From assembly GCA_024643725.1 (NCBI GenBank), contig JAHEMJ010000002.1:62001-126000 (forward strand): a stretch of 64,000 bases of DNA, in the 5' to 3' direction. This DNA is from Crocinitomicaceae bacterium (GTDB lineage Bacteria; Bacteroidota; Bacteroidia; Flavobacteriales_D; Crocinitomicaceae). The translations under genes were made by a program, and so were the position numbers. Below the pieces are notes generated by a model. It was not told where the DNA came from, made no database searches, and was given only the letters and a program-made list of their open reading frames with translations. This document shows positions 44,677-53,782 of this stretch, piece after piece (the first letter of the stretch is position 1; every line of letters starts with the position of its first letter).

Positions 44677-46388
44677 TAATCAATGATGAATTTCTTCGTC
44701 GTTTTCGCCTTTGTCTTTTGTTCTGTTAGCTCCAAGAAATAGGTTCCTTTTTTCAATTGAGATACATCGATGCCAGAGGCTAATTCTGGTTTCGGAAGCA
44801 TCATCACGGTTTTTCCTGAAGCGTTTGTAATCGTTGCGTAGTAAATTTCTGCTGGCTGCTCGCCTAAACGGATAAACAATTTTTCTTTGGTTGGATTCGG
44901 GAACAGTGTGAAATCGCTCAACAATGGAGTTTCTGAAATTCCCGCTTGATCCGTTACCACGAATTGCCCCATCATTCCTTCGTCTTCATGCAAAGCAATG
45001 TGGCAATGGTACATGAATGGATGTGTAGCATCCGCATAATCACTGAATTTAGCGATAAAACGAACGGTTTTATTTCGTTCCACGAGCACGACATCTTTCC
45101 ATCCAGCTTGCTGAGCTGTTGGTGCTACACCATTGATCGTGAGGATTTTGAATTCAACATCGTGAATATGAAATGGATGTCCGAATCCTGAGGTGCTTTT
45201 CAATTCCCAGATTTCTGTTTGATCCAAAGGAATGGTATGGTTAATCACGTTCATATTAAACAATTGATGACCTAAAATAAACGCGTTTGGACCTAAAATT
45301 GGAACACTTGTCACGCCAGTACTATCGCTAATGGTAATCACTCGTGTCAAGGCAGCATCTTGCTCTAATGGGTATTGATTGGAAACCAACGCAGTTGGAA
45401 TCGTTGAAACTGGATTTGCCGTCTGATTGCCAATGTTTAATTTCAAAATATTGTAATTGGTATGTCCCAAATAACTCGCGAATGGTCCATTGGGAAAACT
45501 CTCTGATCCTGCCACAAAATTCGGAAGCGTTTGATTATATGCTTTTAAAAAGACGGTACTTCCTGACTGTCCAGAAAGGTCAACCAAAATTTCAACGCGT
45601 TCACCAGCATTTAATATGTAACGCGGTGTTGCGCCGTTGATTAAAACCGGTGTATCCAATAATCCACCATCTGTTCCAATGACATAGAAGGAGCGGTTAT
45701 CGCTGAATCCTAGATTATAAGATGTCTCAATCGCGCCATTCAATAAACGGAATCGCACGACTTGTGCGGGAACGGAATATTGTGCACGCAATGTCATATT
45801 CGCCATAATGCTATCGCCATAAGGGACAAGCGCAAATTGGTGTTGTGCATTGATGTCACGGTCTGTAATCATCACTGGAATGTCGTCAACACCATATTTT
45901 CTAGGTAAATTCAATGCCGCTTCTTCGGCGTCGCGGATAATGATGAATCCACCAATTCCTTTCGTGACTTGTTCCTGAGACATTTCGTGCATGTGCGGAT
46001 GATACCACAACGTAGCAGCTTGATTTTTTACTTCCCAATAAGGTTGCCAAGTCGTTCCTGGAGGAATAATTTGGTGAGGACCGCCGTCCATCACGGCAGG
46101 CAAATGCATGCCATGCCAATGCAAAGTAGTTGAATCGTTTAAGTGATTGTTCACGGTCATATGGACCACATCTCCTTTATTCATCAAGAGGGTAGGACCC
46201 CAGAATTTTCCATTGATTCCTCCGGTAATGGTTTGATTTCCCGTTGGGACAATCTGCGCAAATGTATCGCGTATGTTCAAGGTGAAATTTGGACCGCTCA
46301 GTGTATCCGGAAGCCACATGTTGTTGTAACTCTGACTGAAACTGACACCTGACACAAGCAAGGTAAAGAGGAATAGGACATTTTTCAT
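44676..46388 (-). CDS. T9SS-secreted multicopper oxidase
   Basis: 570 residues. Signal peptide MKNVLFLFTLLVSGVSFSQ. The copper ligands are visible: H90-W-H92 (TLHWHGMH), WYHPHMH (H130, H132), the HPFHIHDVEF motif, and the C-terminal HCHIALHEDEGMM with the His-Cys-His of the type 1/type 3 centre and an axial Met. Three cupredoxin domains cover ~25-480. The last ~75 residues are a T9SS sorting domain (FTLFPNPTKEKL). It is a CueO/bilirubin-oxidase-like enzyme exported to the surface or medium. Two thioredoxin-fold genes follow in the same operon. Confidence 0.93.
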   Translation of the reverse strand: MKNVLFLFTLLVSGVSFSQSYNNMWLPDTLSGPNFTLNIRDTFAQIVPTGNQTITGGINGKFWGPTLLMNKGDVVHMTVNNHLNDSTTLHWHGMHLPAVMDGGPHQIIPPGTTWQPYWEVKNQAATLWYHPHMHEMSQEQVTKGIGGFIIIRDAEEAALNLPRKYGVDDIPVMITDRDINAQHQFALVPYGDSIMANMTLRAQYSVPAQVVRFRLLNGAIETSYNLGFSDNRSFYVIGTDGGLLDTPVLINGATPRYILNAGERVEILVDLSGQSGSTVFLKAYNQTLPNFVAGSESFPNGPFASYLGHTNYNILKLNIGNQTANPVSTIPTALVSNQYPLEQDAALTRVITISDSTGVTSVPILGPNAFILGHQLFNMNVINHTIPLDQTEIWELKSTSGFGHPFHIHDVEFKILTINGVAPTAQQAGWKDVVLVERNKTVRFIAKFSDYADATHPFMYHCHIALHEDEGMMGQFVVTDQAGISETPLLSDFTLFPNPTKEKLFIRLGEQPAEIYYATITNASGKTVMMLPKPELASGIDVSQLKKGTYFLELTEQKTKAKTTKKFIID

Positions 46389-46540
46389 AGAGAAAATTTG
46401 AATGGTTTAAACCTTTGATTGTAATTCCATTGAAAACTTGCGTTTCGTGTGAATTTAAGTAAAAAACACGCATGAAATCAACTACTTACAAGGCGCCCCG
46501 CTAAATCAATGTAACTTCCATGTTCCATTCAAATTCATCG

Positions 46541-46571
46541 AGCACTGTTCACACTCAGCACTGTTCACTGG
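46541..46571. repeat. Short intergenic repeat AGCACTGTTCAC
   Basis: AGCACTGTTCAC occurs at 46541-46552 and CAGCACTGTTCACTG at 46557-46570, 16 nt apart. A related decayed stretch (ACTGCTTACTGTTCACAGTCC) lies at 43560-43580. Both are at 3' ends of minus-strand genes. The role is unknown. Confidence 0.5.
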
Positions 46572-46579
46572 TACACCAA

Positions 46580-49024
46580 TCAATACAAACTCGGAAATCT
46601 TCCTGGTTCTGCCTCGTGCATCATCGCATACACTTTTTCAATGATGTCGTCGATGCTTGGTTTGGAGAAATAGTCACCGTCTGAACCGTAAGCTGGACGA
46701 TGGTCTTTCGAACTCAAGGTTTCTGGTGCGGAATCCAAATGGTAGTATCCTTTTTGCTCCACCAAAATTTTATCCAACATAAATCCGGTTGCGCCACTAG
46801 TCACATCTTCGTCCACGATTAACAAACGATTGGTTTTAGCCAATGAATCGCTGATCATGTGTTCGATGTCGAACGGTAACAAGGTCTGTACGTCAATTAA
46901 CTCCACGGAAATGCCCATGTGCTCTAATTGCTGTGTTGCTACTTCACACAAGTTGAAGGTTGAACCGTAAGAAACCAAGGTTAAATCCTTTCCTTCTTTT
47001 ACGATTTCCGGCATTCCCAATGCTTCGGTAAATGATCCAAAGTTTATCGGCATGCGCTCTTTCGTACGATATCCGTTCAATGGTTCAATCACCAATGCGG
47101 GTTCGTCCGCTTGTAACAATGTATTGTAAAATCCTGCGGCCTTGGTCATGTTTCTTGGGACACACACATGAATACCACGAATGGAATTCACAATCATTCC
47201 CATCGGTGATCCACTGTGCCAGATTCCTTCTAGACGGTGTCCGCGAGTCGAAACAATCAATGGTGCTTTTTGACCACCTTTCGTGCGGTATTGTACGGTT
47301 GCTAAATCATCGGACATGATTTGAATCGCGTACAACAAATAATCCAAATATTGAATCTCAGCAATGGGACGCAATCCACGCATCGCCATACCGATTCCTT
47401 GTCCTATGATGGTACATTCGCGAATTCCTGTGTCGAATACACGTCCTTCGCCGAATTGATCTTGTAATCCTTCCAAAGACTGATTCACACCACCAATTTT
47501 ACCGGCATCTTCCCCGAAAACCAATACCTCTGGACGACTCTCAAAAATCGTACGGTAGTTTTCGCGCAAGATGATGCGTCCATCTTCCATTTGCACGTCG
47601 TCCGCGTATTTCGGAGATACAGCAGGAACGTTCAATGCCGAATGGGCAGATTGTGAATGTAAATGCGAACTGTAACGTTCAAAGTTACTTCCCAACATGC
47701 TTTGAATCCAGTTTCCGAGTGTTTTCTTCGAACTAATATTTTCTTCGCGGATTTGGCGCAACACTTTTCGTGCAACCGTTAATAAATCGCGGCGAATTGG
47801 CTCTTTTTCTTTTTCAAGTGTCTCAATGTCCTTTTGAATGAAAACGCCTTGCGAACTTTCACTTGCCACGCTTTTTAATACGGCAATTAAGTCCGACTGA
47901 TCTTGTTTCATGCTATCCGTGAAACGTGACCAAGCTGTATTTTTGGAGTTGCGTACCATCTCTTTGGCCGCTGCTTGTATCGTGTTTAATTCTTCCTCCG
48001 AGGCAATCGGCATACCTTTCGCTTCAAAAGAAAGAATCCATTCTTTGAATTTTTGAATGCAATCAAACGTGGACTCCCATTCCAAACGTTCCGCTGATTT
48101 ATAACGCTCATGCGATCCGGAAGTCGAGTGTCCTTGTGGCTGATTGACTTCTTTGACGTGAACCAACACTGGAATGTGTTCCTCGCGCGCCAATTTCACC
48201 GCTTTCTCATAGGTTTCACACAAGTGTGCGTAGTCCCAACCTTTCGTGACGAAAATCTCGTATCCTGGTTTGTCCTCCGTACGTTGCATTCCTGAAAGCG
48301 CATCGGAAATACTTCCTTTGGTTGTTTGCAATTCTCTTGGAACGGAAATTCCGTATCCGTCGTCCCAAACAGACATCACCATTGGAACTTGCAACACGCC
48401 AGCTGCGTTGATGGATTCCCAAAAAGGACCTTCACTTGTCGATGCGTCACCAATCGTTCCGAAAGCGACTTCGTTACCACCATTCGTGAATTTCTCAAAT
48501 GCCGGATTGTTTTGTAAAGCTGTTTGTTGACGGTACACTTTCGATGCTTGCGCAAGTCCAACCAAACGTGGCATTTGTCCAGCCGTTGGAGAAATATCCG
48601 CAGAACTGTTCTTTTGCAGCATCAAGTTTTTCCATTCGCCGTTCGCATCTAAATTTCGTGTGGAATAATGTCCACCCATTTGACGTCCAGCAGACTGTGG
48701 CTCAACGTCCACATCTGTGTGTGCGTACAATCCAGCAAAGTATTGCTCCACGGTCAATTCGCCAATCGCCATCATGATGGTTTGATCGCGGTAGTATCCC
48801 GAGCGAAAATCGCCATTTTGGAATTGTTTCGCCAAAGCGATTTGTGCGAGTTCTTTTCCGTCGCCAAAAATTCCAAATTTTGCTTTACCGGTCAATACTT
48901 CTTTTCGTCCAAGAAGTGAGGCCTCACGGGATTCGCAAGCTAATTGATAGTCCGCAAGAACTTGTTTTTTGAATGCTTCAAAATCCATTTGGTCCTGCGT
49001 GTTGGGTGCTTTTTCTTTTGCCAT
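46580..49024 (-). CDS. 2-oxoacid dehydrogenase E1 component, alpha and beta subunits fused
   Basis: 814 residues. The N-terminal half is an E1 alpha subunit with the thiamine diphosphate motif GDASTSEGPFWESINAAG and the phosphorylation-loop-like GHSTSGSHERYKS. The C-terminal half (from ~475) is an E1 beta subunit (FESRPEVLVFGEDAGKIGG, GMAMRGLRPIAEIQYLDY, VISYG-like VSYGSTFNLCE). It decarboxylates a branched-chain or other 2-oxoacid and passes the acyl group to E2. The fused form is frequent in Bacteroidota. E2 and E3 are not in the window. A TATATTTG promoter lies 19 nt upstream. Confidence 0.93.
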   Translation of the reverse strand: MAKEKAPNTQDQMDFEAFKKQVLADYQLACESREASLLGRKEVLTGKAKFGIFGDGKELAQIALAKQFQNGDFRSGYYRDQTIMMAIGELTVEQYFAGLYAHTDVDVEPQSAGRQMGGHYSTRNLDANGEWKNLMLQKNSSADISPTAGQMPRLVGLAQASKVYRQQTALQNNPAFEKFTNGGNEVAFGTIGDASTSEGPFWESINAAGVLQVPMVMSVWDDGYGISVPRELQTTKGSISDALSGMQRTEDKPGYEIFVTKGWDYAHLCETYEKAVKLAREEHIPVLVHVKEVNQPQGHSTSGSHERYKSAERLEWESTFDCIQKFKEWILSFEAKGMPIASEEELNTIQAAAKEMVRNSKNTAWSRFTDSMKQDQSDLIAVLKSVASESSQGVFIQKDIETLEKEKEPIRRDLLTVARKVLRQIREENISSKKTLGNWIQSMLGSNFERYSSHLHSQSAHSALNVPAVSPKYADDVQMEDGRIILRENYRTIFESRPEVLVFGEDAGKIGGVNQSLEGLQDQFGEGRVFDTGIRECTIIGQGIGMAMRGLRPIAEIQYLDYLLYAIQIMSDDLATVQYRTKGGQKAPLIVSTRGHRLEGIWHSGSPMGMIVNSIRGIHVCVPRNMTKAAGFYNTLLQADEPALVIEPLNGYRTKERMPINFGSFTEALGMPEIVKEGKDLTLVSYGSTFNLCEVATQQLEHMGISVELIDVQTLLPFDIEHMISDSLAKTNRLLIVDEDVTSGATGFMLDKILVEQKGYYHLDSAPETLSSKDHRPAYGSDGDYFSKPSIDDIIEKVYAMMHEAEPGRFPSLY

Positions 49025-49043
49025 TGTTGATTGTAATCGTATG

Positions 49044-49051
49044 CAAATATA
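49044..49051 (-). promoter_or_regulatory. -7 promoter element of the E1 dehydrogenase gene
   Basis: TATATTTG on the minus strand, 19 nt before the ATG. The -33 region has no clear TTG. Confidence 0.6.
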
Positions 49052-49114
49052 AGGAAAAGCAGCGGCGTTTTTATATGGATTTTTTTAGCAATTTTGTGCA
49101 AGAATGATTGTCCT

Positions 49115-49822
49115 ATGAAATTAGAATTGTGCGCCGCTTCCATCGAAGCAATTTCCCTTGCGAAATCCCTTGATTTTGATCGCATTGAGCTTTGTCAGAA
49201 TTTAGAGCAGGGTGGACTCACGCCCTCAGCGGGAATGATTCGCTATGCACAGGAACTGGGTGTCGAGACACATGTGTTGATTCGTCCAAGAGCCGGTGGA
49301 TTCTGTTATTCCAGCGAAGAGTTGGCGGTCATTGAACGCGATTTGGACTTTTGTCAACGTGAAGGCGTGAAAGGGGTGGTGATAGGTTTGTTGAAGTCGA
49401 ATTTTGATTTGGACAGCGAGCAATTATCCAATTTAAAAGAGAAATACCCCGAGTTCGTTTGGACTTTTCACCGAGCGTTCGACGAAAGCATTGACTGGAA
49501 ACGTTCCATGGATCTTTTAATTAAACTTGGATTTCATCGTATTTTAAGTTCTGGATTTGCGAGTCATGTGGACATCGGTTTACCGAATTTGAAAGAGATG
49601 TTGGCGTATGCCAATGGTCGCATTGAAATCATGGCCGGAGGAGGAGTGAATGCCGGGAACATCGCCAAAATTGCACGGGAAGCACAACCGGACGCCATCC
49701 ATTTTTCGGGAACGAATAAAGTGTTGTTGGACGAAGATTCCGCTTTCTCGGAAACGATTTTAAAAGTGGACGAACACCGCGTAAATCGCATCCTAGAATC
49801 CGTGCGCACGGCTGCGAAATAG
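49115..49822 (+). CDS. cutC: CutC family protein
   Basis: 235 residues from the ATG at 49115 (MKLELCAASIEAISLA), the conserved start of the family; an upstream in-frame start adds only seven residues. The TIM-barrel motifs DRIELCQNLEQGGLTPS, HVLIRPRAGGF, TFHRAFDES, ILSSGF and IMAGGGVNAGNI are all present. CutC was first linked to copper tolerance in E. coli, but that role has been disputed, and its reaction is not settled. It is divergent from the E1 dehydrogenase gene. Confidence 0.93.
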   Translation: MKLELCAASIEAISLAKSLDFDRIELCQNLEQGGLTPSAGMIRYAQELGVETHVLIRPRAGGFCYSSEELAVIERDLDFCQREGVKGVVIGLLKSNFDLDSEQLSNLKEKYPEFVWTFHRAFDESIDWKRSMDLLIKLGFHRILSSGFASHVDIGLPNLKEMLAYANGRIEIMAGGGVNAGNIAKIAREAQPDAIHFSGTNKVLLDEDSAFSETILKVDEHRVNRILESVRTAAK

Positions 49823-49842
49823 TTTATCCGGTTTATTTACAG

Positions 49843-49850
49843 TACCTTTG
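49843..49850 (+). promoter_or_regulatory. -7 promoter element of the DEAD-box helicase gene
   Basis: TACCTTTG matches TAnnTTTG; the leader to the ATG at 49908 would be about 52 nt, long enough for cold-type or structural regulation. Confidence 0.5.
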
Positions 49851-49907
49851 TACAAATCCTGGGTCAATCATTAATGTATTTGTTCAGCCGTAGGATTGAA
49901 TATCTAT

Positions 49908-51044
49908 ATGAAATTTAATGAATTAAATCTTTTAGAGCCGATTTTAAACGCTCTTACCAAACAAGGTTATACCGAACCAACTCCAATCCAACAACAAGCC
50001 ATACCATACGTACTCGAAGGAAGAGATGTCATGGGTTGTGCACAAACCGGAACCGGAAAAACAGCGGCATTTGCCATTCCCATTATTCAACGCATTCACG
50101 CTTCGAAACAAGTAGATAACTCGAATAAAATCAGAGCCTTAATTGTGACGCCAACCAGAGAGTTAGCCATTCAGATCGAGGAAAGTTTTAAAAATTACGG
50201 TAGCGAATTAAAATTGCGTTATACGGTCATCTTTGGTGGAGTGAATCAAACCCAACAAGTGAACCGTTTGAAAAATGGTGTGGATGTGTTAATTGCTACA
50301 CCAGGACGCTTATTGGACTTGCAACAACAAGGATTTATCAAACTAGGAAATCTGGAGATTTTTGTGTTGGATGAAGCCGATCGCATGTTAGACATGGGAT
50401 TCATTCACGACGTGAAGAAAATCATCAAATTGATTCCTGCGAAACGTCAAACCTTATTCTTCTCTGCAACGATGCCGAAAGAAATTACTTCTTTGGCGAA
50501 TTCGATTTTAACGGATCCTGTGAAAGTGGAAGTGAATCCAGTTTCATCGACGGCAGAAATGATTGAGCAGGCCTTGTACTACGTGGATACCTCAGCGAAA
50601 AAAGATTTGTTGGTGCATGTGTTGAAAGAAACGACCGCGCCGAGTGTGTTGGTTTTTTCCCGCACGAAACACGGAGCAGATAAGATTGTTAAGTTGTTGG
50701 CGAAAAACAAAGTGACAGCGGAAGCCATTCACGGAAACAAATCACAGAATGCACGTCAACGCGCCTTGTCTAATTTCAAGGACAAAACATCCCGAGTGTT
50801 AGTCGCAACGGACATTGCTGCACGTGGAATCGACATCGATGAGTTGTCATTTGTGATCAACTACGACATTCCAAACATTCCAGAGACGTATGTACACCGC
50901 ATTGGACGTACAGGACGCGCTGGAGCATCTGGAATTGCCGTTTCCTTCTGTGATAAAGAGGAGCGCAAGTACATTCGCGACATTCAAAAATTAATTTCCT
51001 TGGAGATTCCAGTGGTGAACAATCATCCATTCGCGAGTCGCTAA
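49908..51044 (+). CDS. DEAD-box ATP-dependent RNA helicase, RhlE type
   Basis: 378 residues from the ATG at 49908 ([16 protein letters not shown]). Motifs in order: Q motif [29 protein letters not shown], Ia [57 protein letters not shown]. It lacks the basic C-terminal tail of longer RhlE proteins, so it is the core only. It unwinds RNA duplexes, often in ribosome assembly or cold adaptation. It ends at a strong terminator. Confidence 0.93.
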   Translation: MKFNELNLLEPILNALTKQGYTEPTPIQQQAIPYVLEGRDVMGCAQTGTGKTAAFAIPIIQRIHASKQVDNSNKIRALIVTPTRELAIQIEESFKNYGSELKLRYTVIFGGVNQTQQVNRLKNGVDVLIATPGRLLDLQQQGFIKLGNLEIFVLDEADRMLDMGFIHDVKKIIKLIPAKRQTLFFSATMPKEITSLANSILTDPVKVEVNPVSSTAEMIEQALYYVDTSAKKDLLVHVLKETTAPSVLVFSRTKHGADKIVKLLAKNKVTAEAIHGNKSQNARQRALSNFKDKTSRVLVATDIAARGIDIDELSFVINYDIPNIPETYVHRIGRTGRAGASGIAVSFCDKEERKYIRDIQKLISLEIPVVNNHPFASR

Positions 51045-51063
51045 ATAGAACTTAATGGAAAAT

Positions 51064-51092
51064 AAAAAAGGAGCCCTAAAGCTCCTTTTTTT
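51064..51092. terminator. Bidirectional terminator, copy 1 of a duplicated hairpin
   Basis: AAAAAAGGAGC-CCTAAA-GCTCCTTTTTTT. It lies between the convergent helicase and outer-membrane genes. The same sequence recurs at 52391-52420. Confidence 0.9.
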
Positions 51093-51139
51093 ATGTCGTA
51101 TATTTCTTGTGTGGAATGGCACTCCGCATGCAGATCGGT

Positions 51140-51847
51140 TTAACGAAACTGGTACGCAATTCCCGCTTGCGCGTTCACGTAAAAGCTAGAGAAGTTTCCT
51201 TTTGGGGACATCGCCACACCGTAGGAATTGACTCCACCGGGATTACTCAAAGAAATTGTTGGTGATAAGGTGTAACGCAAGGTTTTTCCTGATTTCAAAG
51301 TTTGCACTTTAGCAAGTTCAATGGATCCAAGTATGACGAAACGATTGTAGGCAGGATTGTTTTTGGTGGTAACGTTATATTCATATCCTGCATATTCATT
51401 GAAATAATTTGTTTTGTAGTTTTCGAAAGATGCGCACAAAAATGTTGGGGTCAAACTAAGACCAATTTCGAATCCAAGTGGTAAGCGACGATGAAAACCA
51501 AGGATAAATTGAACTTGAAACATCCGATTCGAGTAATTGACAAAGTCCATGACAGTTGAGTTCGAATCCAAGTAGGTTGGTAAAGAGAAATTACGGTATT
51601 TTACCGTGGTAAATTGAAACTGTGCTCCAAGAGAGAGTACATTCTTTTTCCAGTTTTTTCGAATCATGACATTGGCGGCATGAGCGCCACCGAGACGATA
51701 ATCATGTACATAACCCACATGGGTGATGCTCGGATTATAGATGCCTGAAACGCCACTTTTTAGTCCAACTTCGAACTTTAAAGATTCTTGACTATGACTT
51801 ATTTCCAAGGTGAATAAACAAAGAATTAGTAGATAAAATCGTATCAT
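51140..51847 (-). CDS. Putative outer-membrane beta-barrel protein
   Basis: 235 residues from the ATG at 51847, which gives a clean signal peptide (MIRFYLLILCLFTLEISHSQ). The mature part is a series of amphipathic strands (RKNWKKNVLSLGAQFQFTTV, MFQVQFILGFHRRLPLGFEIGLSLT) and ends with AQAGIAYQFR, an aromatic-Arg end as in outer-membrane barrels. The specific family is not recognised. It lies 10 nt downstream of a lipoprotein gene, and both sit between two copies of the same terminator. Confidence 0.7.
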   Translation of the reverse strand: MIRFYLLILCLFTLEISHSQESLKFEVGLKSGVSGIYNPSITHVGYVHDYRLGGAHAANVMIRKNWKKNVLSLGAQFQFTTVKYRNFSLPTYLDSNSTVMDFVNYSNRMFQVQFILGFHRRLPLGFEIGLSLTPTFLCASFENYKTNYFNEYAGYEYNVTTKNNPAYNRFVILGSIELAKVQTLKSGKTLRYTLSPTISLSNPGGVNSYGVAMSPKGNFSSFYVNAQAGIAYQFR

Positions 51848-51857
51848 AACAATGAGT

Positions 51858-52238
51858 TTAGTGAATGTAAACATCGTATTTTTTAGGGGTCCATCCCATA
51901 TTTTTCATGGCGACACCGGTGATTTCCAATCGCTTGTGTTTGTTGACGGTTAATTCTCCAGTAAAATCAGATTCGTGCGTTTGCTGTGAAACCCAATCAC
52001 CTAACACTCCATGTAAATGTATTTTGTCATCAAAAAATAAGGTGTCCCAACTTTGCCACCCATTGGAATGAAAAATAACAAAATCCTTGTTGCGTTCAAC
52101 CAATTTATAGATGGCAGTCTCCACGTTGCCATTTTCATCGGTAAACGTAACGGTGTAATGATGTAATTGCTTTTGGTACCATTGCTCACAACTGGTGAGT
52201 AAGGTGACAGTGAGAAAGAGGAATAGGATTTTTTTCAT
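51858..52238 (-). CDS. Small lipoprotein of unknown function
   Basis: 126 residues. The N-terminus MKKILFLFLTVTLLTSCEQ has a lipobox (LLTSC, lipidated C17). The mature part is beta-rich (YTVTFTDENGNVETAIYKL, HKRLEITGVAMKNMGW). No family was recognised. It is probably transcribed with the following barrel protein. Confidence 0.7.
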   Translation of the reverse strand: MKKILFLFLTVTLLTSCEQWYQKQLHHYTVTFTDENGNVETAIYKLVERNKDFVIFHSNGWQSWDTLFFDDKIHLHGVLGDWVSQQTHESDFTGELTVNKHKRLEITGVAMKNMGWTPKKYDVYIH

Positions 52239-52305
52239 TTGATCAACCTTTTTTATTAATACACTGAATAAAAAATCATTGAAGTTATTATCTTAATGAT
52301 TACAA

Positions 52306-52365
52306 CAAATATATTCTTTTTGAATCGTAATCAGTTTTTAAATAAAAGAAATAGAACATGTTCTA
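52306..52365 (-). promoter_or_regulatory. Promoter and palindromic operator candidate of the lipoprotein gene
   Basis: TATATTTG on the minus strand (52313-52306) is the -7 element. About 40 bp upstream is a perfect 14-bp palindrome, TAGAACATGTTCTA (52352-52365), covering the -35 to -50 region. The regulator is unknown. Confidence 0.5.
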
Positions 52366-52390
52366 AACGCCAACTGATTTCCGAATAAAC

Positions 52391-52420
52391 AAAAAAGGAG
52401 CCCTAAAGCTCCTTTTTTTT
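52391..52420 (-). terminator. Terminator of the PLP synthase gene, copy 2 of the duplicated hairpin
   Basis: Same stem and loop as at 51064-51092, in the same orientation on the plus strand, but here serving a minus-strand gene that stops at 52443. Confidence 0.88.
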
Positions 52421-52442
52421 ATGTTGTGTCATTCGGTTTAAA

Positions 52443-53690
52443 TTAAACCGCGGCAATTTTATCTGAAACGTATTCGCCTGCTTTCAATTTACCAACGATT
52501 TTGGAGAAACACTCAATGGTGTATTTCACATCCTCTAAAGTATGCGTCGCCGTTGGGATCAAACGTAGGATGATCATTCCTTTTGGAACTACTGGATAAA
52601 CAACCATCGAACAGAATACATTGTAATTCTCACGTAAGTCGTAAATCAAGTTGGTCGATTCTGGAATGGATCCATTCAAGTAAACAGGTGTTACACATGT
52701 GTTTGTTGGACCAATCTCGAATCCAGCATCTGTCAATCCTTTTTGTAACGCTTCTGTGATCTCCCACAATTTCGCTTTGTATTCTGGGTGATTTCGCATC
52801 AACTCCAAGCGTTTCAATAATCCAATAACCAACGGCATCGGCATCGCTTTCGCGAAGATTTGTGAACGCATGTTGTAACGTAAGTATTCAACTACTTGCT
52901 CATCCGATGAAATGAATCCACCGATCAAGGCAAAGGATTTCGCGAAAGTACCGAAATAGATATCGATTCCATCTTGACAACCTTGCTCTTCACCTGTTCC
53001 ACCTCCAGTTGCTCCAAGTGTACCGATGCCATGTGCATCGTCCACGAACAAACGGAAGTTATATTTTTGTTTTAAATCAACGATTTCTTTTAAGATTCCT
53101 TGGTCTCCACGCATGCCAAATACACCTTCTGTGATCACAAGGATTGCTCCTCCTGTCTCAGCGGCTAATTTAGTCGCACGTTGCAATTGTTTTTCGCAAT
53201 CTTCCAAGTCATTGTGCTTGAAAACGAAACGTTTCCCCATATGCAAACGCACACCATCTAGGATACATGCATGTGACTCCGCATCGTATACAATCACGTC
53301 GTGACGGTCAACCAAACAATCAATGGCAGAAACCACCGCCTGATAACCGAAGTTACACAAGATTGTACTTTCTTTTTGAACAAACGCAGACAATTCACGC
53401 TCTAATTGTTCGTGGTAATCAGAGTTTCCACTCATCATGCGTGCGCCCATTGGTGAACCTAGTCCAAACGCTGCTGCTGCCTCGCCGTCTACTTTTCTCA
53501 CTTCTGGATGATCTGCTAATCCTAAATAGTTATTCAAAGACCAATTTAGACGTGTTTTTCCACGGAAAATCATGTGTGGTCCAATTGGACCTTCTAATTT
53601 CGGGAAAGTAAAATATCCATGAGATTCTTTCGCGTGTTGTCCGATAGGTCCGCGATTCGCCTTAATTTTTTCGAAAATATCTGCTGACAT
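52443..53690 (-). CDS. Alpha-oxoamine synthase family PLP enzyme, serine palmitoyltransferase-like
   Basis: 415 residues. The fold type I PLP motifs are clear: LNWSLNNYLGLADHPEV at the N-terminus, YDAESHACILDGVRL (stacking histidine H140), FVDDAHGIGTLG (D217, H220), and the PLP lysine K251 in GTFAKSFALIGGF. The family condenses an amino acid with an acyl-CoA. In Bacteroidota this version is the usual candidate for serine palmitoyltransferase, the first step of sphingolipid synthesis. KBL or BioF activity is the alternative. A TAACTTTG element at 53707-53714 is the likely promoter. Confidence 0.83.
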   Translation of the reverse strand: MSADIFEKIKANRGPIGQHAKESHGYFTFPKLEGPIGPHMIFRGKTRLNWSLNNYLGLADHPEVRKVDGEAAAAFGLGSPMGARMMSGNSDYHEQLERELSAFVQKESTILCNFGYQAVVSAIDCLVDRHDVIVYDAESHACILDGVRLHMGKRFVFKHNDLEDCEKQLQRATKLAAETGGAILVITEGVFGMRGDQGILKEIVDLKQKYNFRLFVDDAHGIGTLGATGGGTGEEQGCQDGIDIYFGTFAKSFALIGGFISSDEQVVEYLRYNMRSQIFAKAMPMPLVIGLLKRLELMRNHPEYKAKLWEITEALQKGLTDAGFEIGPTNTCVTPVYLNGSIPESTNLIYDLRENYNVFCSMVVYPVVPKGMIILRLIPTATHTLEDVKYTIECFSKIVGKLKAGEYVSDKIAAV

Positions 53691-53782
53691 GTATTGTATT
53701 TTAATGCAAAGTTAAGCGAATCTTGCTTTGTGTATTCCGGACAAGCTGTATTTTATTAACAGATAAATGCACAATAACCCGA

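Noticed and set aside
46404..46413. GGTTTAAACC palindrome upstream of the multicopper oxidase
   Set aside because: A 10-bp A/T-rich palindrome is expected by chance at this scale; no second copy was seen nearby.
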